Positions 1 to 5,044 of a DNA stretch of 5,462 bases are shown one piece after another. The position numbers were made by a program, and so were the translations under genes. Numbering within the stretch: the first letter of the stretch is position 1; the number at the start of each line of letters is the position of its first letter. Source of the DNA: an uncultured bacterium (lineage in GTDB: Bacteria > Bacteroidota > Bacteroidia > Bacteroidales > Marinifilaceae); contig CAJMSX010000093.1 in NCBI GenBank assembly GCA_905216195.1, positions 1-5,462 of the forward strand, given 5' to 3'. The notes below the pieces were generated by a model. The model was not told where the DNA came from, did no database searches, and saw only the letters and a program-made list of their open reading frames with translations.

Positions 1-110
1 CGTTTCCCCTTTTCCCGAAATAACAAATGCATTTGATACAATGCCTGAAATGTTCCTTTTTCCTCCAGGTTTTGCCGGAGTACTTCCTGCCCGTTATCCG
101 ATGTTCCCAT
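1..110 (-). CDS. Possible 5' end of an unrecognised gene (partial)
   Basis: An ATG at 110-108 opens a frame that stays open to the left window edge for 36 codons plus two bases. The visible protein starts MGTSDNGQEVLRQNLEEKG and continues as a charged, Glu/Lys/Gln-rich stretch that looks like an amphipathic helix, with no signal peptide. The frame is closed upstream by TGA at 164-162, with no other ATG, GTG or TTG in between, so this ATG is the only ordinary start. A TATCTTTG box (141-134), matching the Bacteroides -7 consensus, lies 23 bp upstream. The start is 58 bp beyond the DUF169 stop on the same strand, so read-through from that gene is also possible. I do not recognise the family. The case rests on an open frame, sensible composition and the -7 box; 36 codons are too few to be sure it is a gene. 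Confidence 0.45.
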   Translation of the reverse strand, partial: MGTSDNGQEVLRQNLEEKGTFQALYQMHLLFREKGK

Positions 111-133
111 AATGATGTGCTTGATATTTCCGC

Positions 134-141
134 CAAAGATA
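134..141 (-). promoter_or_regulatory. Candidate -7 element (TATCTTTG)
   Basis: Read on the minus strand, 141-134 is TATCTTTG, a full match to the Bacteroidota -7 consensus TAnnTTTG. It lies between the DUF169 stop and the ATG at 110. No TTTG or TTG sits 18-21 bp upstream, so only half the promoter is convincing. If real, it would start transcription about 10-20 bases before the ATG of the partial left-edge gene and make that gene independent of DUF169. Confidence 0.35.
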
Positions 142-168
142 TAAAATCTGTCCGGTCTTTTTCATCCT

Positions 169-894
169 TTATTCCGCATTCTTCACCCGGTTTATCCGTT
201 CCCTTACTTTTGCCCAGGCCGGTGTACCGAAGAGGCAGCTTTCACGCATCGTGTCGTACATTACCCTAAACCGTGACATAGGAATGGTAAAGCTCAGGAT
301 ATCCGCTTCAAACCAAGGCCGTACCGAAGGATCGAAGAACCCCAGAAAAGTTCGTTTCCCTCCCATCCGGTTTTCCAGAACGGCCTGGGTCACGACAGAA
401 CAACAACCCGATCCGAACATAGCCATTACCGTATCCGGACTATTATTATCGAAATAAGCCCAGGTAGTCAAACCCGACAATATATCCGGTGTAGCTAAAA
501 ACAAGATGCCTTCCAAGCCGTCGAAATGCTCTACCCGATCGATCCGGGCAAAATGCAAATATTTTTTCTCTGCGCGGGGAATCCCCAACTCATCGACAAA
601 TTCCTTTACCATTCCGGGAGTTTTCTTGTATTTCTCCTTTAACGACACAAAACCCGGAACATGTTCGGGCATCGGAGCAAATCCGGTATAAAACTTTCCT
701 CCCCCACATCCGATGACTTCCGCATTCAAACTAATCGTATTGCCGGCACGAACCTCTTGCATACCTTTAAAAAAACACCCGCCGATCTTTTCGGTATGCC
801 CGGTCTCTTCGTCGGAATACCAAAATACAACCGGCAGTCCGGCCGCTTCGCCGAAAGCTTCCCGATAATTTTCTATAAACTTTTCAATTTCCAT
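169..894 (-). CDS. DUF169 family protein
   Basis: This 241-residue cytoplasmic protein fits the DUF169 family (COG2043), recognised from its overall sequence; the function is not established. Features that look family-typical are an N-terminal helix followed by LPVVFWYSD (20-28), a glycine/cysteine loop IGCGGGKFYTGF (61-72), the segment LFLATPDILSGL (131-142), FGSGCCSVVTQ (160-170) and GFFDPSVRPWF (185-195). Cysteines at 40, 63, 164, 165 and 220 could bind a metal or cofactor, which is inference. There is no signal peptide or membrane segment. I chose ATG 894. Two upstream in-frame ATGs (930 and 975) would add 12 or 27 residues, but a TATATTTG -7 element lies inside that extension at 925-918, and the protein begins naturally at MEIEKFIENYREAFGE. 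It is divergent from the GNAT gene, separated by 62 bp of overlapping promoters. Confidence 0.88.
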   Translation of the reverse strand: MEIEKFIENYREAFGEAAGLPVVFWYSDEETGHTEKIGGCFFKGMQEVRAGNTISLNAEVIGCGGGKFYTGFAPMPEHVPGFVSLKEKYKKTPGMVKEFVDELGIPRAEKKYLHFARIDRVEHFDGLEGILFLATPDILSGLTTWAYFDNNSPDTVMAMFGSGCCSVVTQAVLENRMGGKRTFLGFFDPSVRPWFEADILSFTIPMSRFRVMYDTMRESCLFGTPAWAKVRERINRVKNAE

Positions 895-906
895 TTTTGC
901 CGTTTT

Positions 907-938
907 ATTGTTTATGTCAAATATACGCATTATATTGG
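907..938 (+). promoter_or_regulatory. Promoter of the GNAT (and probably bla) transcript
   Basis: ATTG at 907-910, a 20-bp spacer and TATATTGG at 931-938 match the Bacteroidota promoter layout, with one mismatch in the -7 element (TTGG for TTTG). Transcription would begin near 945, about a dozen bases before ATG 957. The promoter is interlocked with the opposite-facing DUF169 promoter: the two -7 boxes are only 5 bp apart. Confidence 0.5.
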
Positions 939-945
939 TCCCAAA
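918..945 (-). promoter_or_regulatory. Promoter of the DUF169 gene
   Basis: On the minus strand, TATATTTG at 925-918 is a perfect TAnnTTTG -7 element, with TTTG at 945-942 as the -33 element. The spacer is 16 bp, a few bases shorter than the usual 19-21, so the -33 choice is less certain than the -7. Transcription would start near 911, leaving a leader of roughly 15-20 bases before ATG 894. This supports the short start for the DUF169 gene. Confidence 0.55.
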
Positions 946-956
946 ACGAAATAGGG

Positions 957-1496
957 ATGAAAAATAAATCTTCATTTACCGTCCGGCAGGAACGCGAAGC
1001 AGAGTTCCCGGCTATTTACGAGCTTATCCGGACAGCTTTCGCAACAGCAGAAGTCAGCGACGGAGACGAGCAGGATTTTGCAAACCGTCTGCGCATCCAT
1101 GGGAATTATATTCCCGAACTAGCCCTGGTCGCGGAATGCCAAGGGAAATTAATCGGCCATATTATGCTGACCCGGACCGTAGTCACCCAAGATGACGGCA
1201 CTCCATACGAAGCTTTGATGATAGCACCCTTATCCGTCGTTTTGGACTACCGCAATCAGGGTGTCGGATCGGCCTTGCTCAAAGAAGGCTTACGACTTGC
1301 CCAAAGTATGGGTTACCGGGCAGCTTTTCTTTGCGGCAATCCGGCCTACTACGGACGTTTCGGTTTCAAAGCGATCGGAGAATACGGTATCCGGCAAGCC
1401 GGTCTGCCGGAAGAATTAGCGCCCTATTTTATGGTCCACGAACTGATTCCGGGTAGCCTGAAATCTGTCCATGGCACAATCGATCTTCATGCTTAA
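957..1496 (+). CDS. GNAT family N-acetyltransferase (YhbS-like)
   Basis: This 179-residue cytoplasmic protein is predicted to transfer an acetyl group from acetyl-CoA to an unknown amine substrate. It shows the GNAT fold in order: the N-terminal strand-helix SSFTVRQEREAEFPAIYELI (5-24), strand ELALVAECQGKLIGHIMLTR (54-73), MIAPLSVVLDYR (88-99), the acetyl-CoA pyrophosphate loop YRNQGVGSALL (98-108), and the C-terminal block LCGNPAYYGRFGF (125-137). The GNPAYYGRFGF block is typical of the COG3153/YhbS group. Length is normal for a single-domain GNAT. I chose ATG 957. An upstream TTG at 897 would add 20 residues, but that extension lies across the promoter and carries none of the fold. The stop is 20 bp before the beta-lactamase start, so co-transcription is likely. 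No evidence identifies the substrate, and an antibiotic-modifying role should not be assumed from the neighbour. Confidence 0.9.
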   Translation: MKNKSSFTVRQEREAEFPAIYELIRTAFATAEVSDGDEQDFANRLRIHGNYIPELALVAECQGKLIGHIMLTRTVVTQDDGTPYEALMIAPLSVVLDYRNQGVGSALLKEGLRLAQSMGYRAAFLCGNPAYYGRFGFKAIGEYGIRQAGLPEELAPYFMVHELIPGSLKSVHGTIDLHA

Positions 1497-1516
1497 CCTC
1501 AAAACGATTATTTACG

Positions 1517-2407
1517 ATGTTTTCCAAACTATTTTTTTGCCTGATCTTCCTCACTGCGCTGACACCGCTTTACAGCCAGGAACCACTCGCCCAACAGCTA
1601 AAATCTATTATTGAAAATAAAAAAGCCACCGTCGGAATCGCCGTATTATATAACGGTAAAATCCTGGTAACCGTAAACGACAAAGCCGGATATCCGATGA
1701 TGAGTACATTCAAGTTTCCCCTGGCATTAGCCGTGCTGGAACGTCTGGATAAGCAAGGGCTTCCGTTGGAGACCGAGTTATTTATCAGTAAACCGGACTT
1801 GCATCCGGATACCTACAGTCCGCTCCGGGAAGCCCGCCCGGAAGGCAATTTTAAGATAACTATCGGGGAACTGCTGAAATACAGTGTCGCCCTGAGTGAC
1901 AACAATGCTTGTGACATCCTGATCGATTATCTGGGAGGCACAAGTGCCCTACAAAAATATGTCCGCCGTCAGGGTATCAAACAAATGAAAATCACAGCTA
2001 CCGAGGACCGGATGCATAAGTCCGGCGACCCCTACCTGAATCATACCCGTCCCTCTTCGGCTGTCCGTTTGCTGGAAAAATTCATACAGCAGGAACTGTT
2101 ATCGCCTGTTTATCAAAAATTTCTCGAAAATACGATGATAGCGACTTCCACCGGCAGCGACAAACTAAAAGGTCTTTTACCGGCCGAAACGATTATCGGC
2201 CATAAAACCGGGAGCTCCGACCGGGACAGTACAGGCATGAAAGCCGGAGACAACGATATGGGATTTGTCTATCTTCCCCATGGCGGCGATCATTATACAA
2301 TTGCCGTTTTTATAACCGATTCGATGGAAGACGACAAAACCAATGCCGCCATAATCGCCCAAATTTCAAAAGCAGTATACGATTATATAAACGAAATATC
2401 TTCGTAA
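1517..2407 (+). CDS. bla: Class A beta-lactamase, subclass A2 type
   Basis: This 296-residue exported serine beta-lactamase would hydrolyse beta-lactams in the periplasm. A signal peptide covers about residues 1-20 (MFSKLFFCLIFLTALTPLYS). Catalytic motifs are complete: S63-T-F-K66 (Ambler S70xxK73), S127-D-N129 (Ambler 130-132), the general base E163 (Ambler E166) in TEDRMH, and K230-T-G-S233 (Ambler 234-237). Ambler N170 is replaced by His167, as in PER-type enzymes and the Bacteroides CepA group. Flanking blocks YPMMSTFKF, DTYSPLRE, SDNNACDIL and HKTGSSDRD also resemble CepA, placing it in subclass A2. Such enzymes are often cephalosporinases, but the spectrum cannot be read from sequence. 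Length is normal for the group. It starts 20 bp after the GNAT stop with no clear Shine-Dalgarno and no promoter of its own that I can see, so it is probably read from the 907-938 promoter. There are no flanking insertion sequences, which fits a resident chromosomal gene. Confidence 0.95.
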   Translation: MFSKLFFCLIFLTALTPLYSQEPLAQQLKSIIENKKATVGIAVLYNGKILVTVNDKAGYPMMSTFKFPLALAVLERLDKQGLPLETELFISKPDLHPDTYSPLREARPEGNFKITIGELLKYSVALSDNNACDILIDYLGGTSALQKYVRRQGIKQMKITATEDRMHKSGDPYLNHTRPSSAVRLLEKFIQQELLSPVYQKFLENTMIATSTGSDKLKGLLPAETIIGHKTGSSDRDSTGMKAGDNDMGFVYLPHGGDHYTIAVFITDSMEDDKTNAAIIAQISKAVYDYINEISS

Positions 2408-2414
2408 GGTGTAT

Positions 2415-2441
2415 CGTAAAACCCTGTCTTTCCGTAAAACC
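2415..2441 (+). repeat. 9-bp direct repeat before the catalase gene
   Basis: CGTAAAACC occurs at 2415-2423 and again at 2433-2441, 18 bp apart start to start. A shorter CGTAA copy sits at 2403-2407, overlapping the beta-lactamase stop. The pair lies 28-54 bp before the catalase ATG, where an operator or activator site would be expected. It could equally be chance. I saw no clear TAnnTTTG element here; the nearest is TATCTTCG at 2397-2404, with one mismatch and no -33 partner. Confidence 0.3.
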
Positions 2442-2468
2442 GACATATCTAACTTAAATGTTATCATT

Positions 2469-3956
2469 ATGGAAGACAAAAAAACTCAGTTGACAAACGA
2501 AGCCGGGATACCTGTCGGAGACAATCAGAACAGCCGCACAGCCGGTCCCCGGGGCCCTGAACTACTCGAAAATGTGTGGCTACTCGAAAAACTGGCCCAT
2601 TTCAACCGTGAACGAATACCGGAACGTATCGTGCATGCCAAAGGATGTGGTGCTTTCGGTACTTTCACCGTCACGAACGATATTACCCGTTACACCAAAG
2701 CGGCTATTTTTTCTAAAGTAGGGAAAAAGACCGATCTGTTCGCCCGCTTTTCGACGGTTGCAGGGGAGCGGGGAGCAGCCGATACAGAGCGTGATGTACG
2801 CGGATTTGCACTGAAATTCTATACCGACGAAGGCAATTGGGATCTGGTGGGAAATAATACGCCGGTATTTTTTGTCCGGGATCCCCTGAAATTTCCGGAT
2901 TTTATCCATACCCAAAAACGGGACCCTAAGACCAACCTACGCAGCAACACAGCAATGTGGGACTTTTGGAGCCTGACCCCGGAATCCCTTCATCAGGTGA
3001 TGATCCTGATGAGCGACCGTGGTATCCCCCGGAATATGCGGCAGCAACACGGTTTCGGAAGCCATACCTACAGTTTTTACAATGCCGGAGACAAACGGGT
3101 GTGGGTGAAATTTCATATGATCTCACAACAGGGAATCGCTAATTATACCAATGAAGAAGCCGAACAGATCGTGGCCAAAGACCGGGAACATTCACAACGG
3201 GATTTATTCGAGCATATCGAAAAAGGAGATTTTCCTAAATGGAAAATGTGTGTTCAGATTATGCCCGAAGAAGAAGCCAAAACCTATCGTTTCAATCCTT
3301 TCGATCTGACCAAAGTATGGAGCCACAAAGATTATCCGTTAATCGAAGTAGGCCTGATAGAACTGAACCGGAATCCGGAAAACTATTTTGCCGATGTAGA
3401 ACAATCGGCTTTCAATCCGGCCAATGCAGTTCCCGGAATAGGCTTCTCTCCCGACCGGATGCTCCAGGGCCGGTTATTCGCATATGGCGATGCCCACCGC
3501 TACCGTTTGGGTGTAAATGCCGATAGTATCCCGGTCAATCGCTCTCATTGTCCGGTGCATAATTATCACCGGGACGGGCATATGCGTGTCGACGGCAATG
3601 CAGGTGCCAGCGTCAACTACGAACCGAATAGTTTCAACGGTCCGGTATCCGACACGAAATACAATTATCCCCCCCTGGAACTGGAAAACGCTGCCGGCCA
3701 TTATCCCCAGGACAACGATTTCTACACCCAACCGGGAGATTTATACCGCCTGTTGCCGGCAGACGAAAAAGACCGCCTGACTTCTAATTTCACTGCCGCA
3801 ACAGCCGATGTTCCCGAACCGATCCGGATCCGGGCTATCGCCCGTTTTTATCAGGCAGATGAACATTGCGGTAAAGAAATGGCCCGGAAAACCCAGACCG
3901 ATCTCAAGAAAATACTGGAAGAGGTCAAACGCCAGCAAGCCCTGGAAAGCAGGTAA
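2469..3956 (+). CDS. katA: Monofunctional haem catalase
   Basis: This 495-residue cytoplasmic catalase converts hydrogen peroxide to water and oxygen. The size fits small-subunit (clade 3) catalases, the group of Bacteroides fragilis KatB; the symbol varies between species. The catalytic residues are visible: distal His56 in RIVHAKG, the RFSTVAGERG block (93-102) and the catalytic Asn129 in GNNTPVFFVRD. The proximal haem-binding Tyr339 lies in RLFAYGDAHRYRLG (335-348). The N-terminal arm contains DNQNSRTAGPRGP (18-30) and the C-terminal helices run from about 430 to 495. Nothing suggests the flavodoxin-like extension of large catalases. I chose ATG 2469 because the family begins just before the DNQNS arm; a GTG at 2409 would add 20 residues with no family character. 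It lies 61 bp after bla on the same strand, so it may be read with bla or from an unrecognised peroxide-responsive promoter. OxyR control is known for Bacteroides catalase, but no site is evident here. Confidence 0.97.
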   Translation: MEDKKTQLTNEAGIPVGDNQNSRTAGPRGPELLENVWLLEKLAHFNRERIPERIVHAKGCGAFGTFTVTNDITRYTKAAIFSKVGKKTDLFARFSTVAGERGAADTERDVRGFALKFYTDEGNWDLVGNNTPVFFVRDPLKFPDFIHTQKRDPKTNLRSNTAMWDFWSLTPESLHQVMILMSDRGIPRNMRQQHGFGSHTYSFYNAGDKRVWVKFHMISQQGIANYTNEEAEQIVAKDREHSQRDLFEHIEKGDFPKWKMCVQIMPEEEAKTYRFNPFDLTKVWSHKDYPLIEVGLIELNRNPENYFADVEQSAFNPANAVPGIGFSPDRMLQGRLFAYGDAHRYRLGVNADSIPVNRSHCPVHNYHRDGHMRVDGNAGASVNYEPNSFNGPVSDTKYNYPPLELENAAGHYPQDNDFYTQPGDLYRLLPADEKDRLTSNFTAATADVPEPIRIRAIARFYQADEHCGKEMARKTQTDLKKILEEVKRQQALESR

Positions 3957-3971
3957 AAATTCCACGAGGAC

Positions 3972-4030
3972 AATGGTTGAAACGGCAGCCCACCGATAAC
4001 CGCCAATTCTGGCCAGCCGTTTCAACCGTT
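3972..4030 (+). terminator. Long inverted repeat after catalase, probable terminator
   Basis: GGTTGAAACGGC at 3975-3986 is exactly complementary to GCCGTTTCAACC at 4016-4027, giving a perfect 12-bp stem. Three further outer pairs (3972-3974 with 4028-4030, one a G-U pair) extend it to 15. The 29-base loop could form a small inner GCC/GGC helix (3988-3990 with 4011-4013). GTTTTACC follows, then TTTTT at 4047-4051. It starts 15 bp after the catalase stop and ends before the permease promoter, so a terminator is the simplest reading. The long loop and short U run are not classical for an intrinsic terminator. Confidence 0.55.
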
Positions 4031-4055
4031 TTACCTCTTGTCACCGTTTTTAATC

Positions 4056-4086
4056 ATTGAAAAATCGTATTTTCCTTGTACATTTG
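4056..4086 (+). promoter_or_regulatory. Promoter of the EamA permease gene
   Basis: ATTG at 4056-4059, a 19-bp spacer and a perfect TACATTTG -7 element at 4079-4086 match the Bacteroidota promoter consensus. This is the best promoter in the window. Transcription would start near 4093, giving a leader of about 25 bases. It rules out the TTG at 4076 as the translation start because that codon lies upstream of the transcript. An AGGTGA at 4102-4107 is 10 bp before ATG 4118 and only 1 bp before ATG 4109, favouring 4118. Confidence 0.7.
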
Positions 4087-4117
4087 TGCCCGGTTCAGTT
4101 CAGGTGAAATGACAAAC

Positions 4118-5005
4118 ATGAAAGAAGCTTTTTTTAAACTCCATCTATCCGTTCTGCTCGCGGGGGCTACGGGCATTTTCGGGCGGCTGATTTCGCTCAA
4201 TGAAGGTTTATTGGTCTGGTACCGGATGTTGCTGGCAGGTCTGCTGTTCGCCCTACTATCGGCAGTCCGGAGACGCTTTCCCCGGATAGGCTGGAAAGAA
4301 GTTTTCAAGATCGGTGGCTTCGGGATATTATTAGGACTGCATTGGGTATTCTTTTATGGGAGTATCAAAGCCTCCAACATCTCCATCGGTGTAGTCTGCT
4401 TTTCACTGGTCAGTTTTTTCACGGCTTTTCTGGAACCCTGGATCAACCGTCACCGCATCTCTGTCAAAGAAGTACTTTTCAGCCTGCTTACCCTACTGGG
4501 TATAGCTTTGATTTTCCATCTGGACACCCGTTACCGTCAGGGTATCCTCTTAGGGATCACCTCTTCGGTCCTGGCCGCCTTGTTTACGATTACGAATAAG
4601 AAAGTAGCTGCCGGCCACGATGCCAGCACGATGCTCTTGTATGAAATGTCCGGCGGATTTGTCGGTCTGAGCTGTCTTTTACCTTTTTATCTCCGCTATT
4701 TTCCGGTAGAAACGATCTTCCCGGACGTCTCCGACCTGATCTATCTGATCCTATTGGCTTCCGTTTGTACCATCGGTTTATACCTACTGCAAATACAGGT
4801 CTTAAAAGTAGTATCGGCCTTTACGGTCAACCTGACATATAATCTCGAACCCGTATACAGCATTATCCTGGCTATGCTTTTCTTCCACGAAGCCCGGGAG
4901 TTGAACGGGGCTTTTTACATCGGTTTGGGCCTCATTGTCTTGTCGGTATTATTACAAACTTTTGCCGTATTCCTGCCCCGGCCGGACAAAGCCGTTTCTT
5001 CTTAA
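4118..5005 (+). CDS. DMT/EamA family inner-membrane permease
   Basis: This 295-residue integral membrane protein belongs to the drug/metabolite transporter superfamily. Two EamA domains, five helices each, are visible at about 5-135 and 141-285. Likely membrane segments are near 7-25, 31-50, 63-81, 86-105, 117-134, 141-160, 171-190, 207-226, 232-254 and 262-284. The end of the second repeat has the family-typical NLEPVYSIILAMLFFHE (242-258), echoed in the first by SLVSFFTAFLEPWI (96-109). Basic loops RRRFPR (51-56) and NKKVAAGH (160-167) fit cytoplasmic faces. Members export amino acids, nucleosides or other metabolites, but the substrate cannot be deduced here. ATG 4118 is preferred over ATG 4109 because of the AGGTGA spacing and the MKEAFFKLHL start. 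It has its own promoter. Its TAA (5003-5005) directly abuts the stop of the convergent mutY. Confidence 0.92.
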   Translation: MKEAFFKLHLSVLLAGATGIFGRLISLNEGLLVWYRMLLAGLLFALLSAVRRRFPRIGWKEVFKIGGFGILLGLHWVFFYGSIKASNISIGVVCFSLVSFFTAFLEPWINRHRISVKEVLFSLLTLLGIALIFHLDTRYRQGILLGITSSVLAALFTITNKKVAAGHDASTMLLYEMSGGFVGLSCLLPFYLRYFPVETIFPDVSDLIYLILLASVCTIGLYLLQIQVLKVVSAFTVNLTYNLEPVYSIILAMLFFHEARELNGAFYIGLGLIVLSVLLQTFAVFLPRPDKAVSS

Positions 5006-5044
5006 TCATTTTTCCCGGTACAGCGCGATCAAACGGGAAACGGC
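4991..5044. repeat. Inverted repeat spanning the abutting stop codons
   Basis: GCCGTTTC (4991-4998) is exactly complementary to GAAACGGC (5037-5044), with the two stop codons inside the 38-base loop. A competing hairpin, TTTCCCG (5011-5017) with CGGGAAA (5034-5040), uses part of the same right arm. Either could help end transcription between the convergent genes. Neither has a downstream U run in either direction, so a classical intrinsic terminator is not supported. Confidence 0.35.

Noticed and set aside
27..269. Plus-strand open frame of 80 codons at the left edge
   Set aside because: Ser/Pro-rich protein with no recognisable features. It overlaps the 3' end of the well-supported DUF169 gene and the more plausible minus-strand start at 110.
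897..956. Upstream TTG start for the GNAT protein
   Set aside because: The extra 20 residues cover the divergent promoter region, including the -33 and -7 elements, and add nothing resembling the fold. ATG 957 is better.
2397..2404. TATCTTCG as a catalase -7 element
   Set aside because: It has one mismatch to TAnnTTTG and no TTG-like element about 20 bp upstream; too weak to call.
2409..2468. GTG start extending catalase by 20 residues
   Set aside because: The extension has no catalase character and begins two bases after the bla stop. The family N-terminus is accounted for from ATG 2469.
2580..2915. Minus-strand 111-codon frame within catalase
   Set aside because: Entirely antisense to strongly conserved catalase sequence; a shadow frame.
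3741..4025. Minus-strand open frame running from the post-catalase spacer into the catalase gene
   Set aside because: Most of it is antisense to catalase, and the spacer part is explained by the inverted repeat. No family features are seen.
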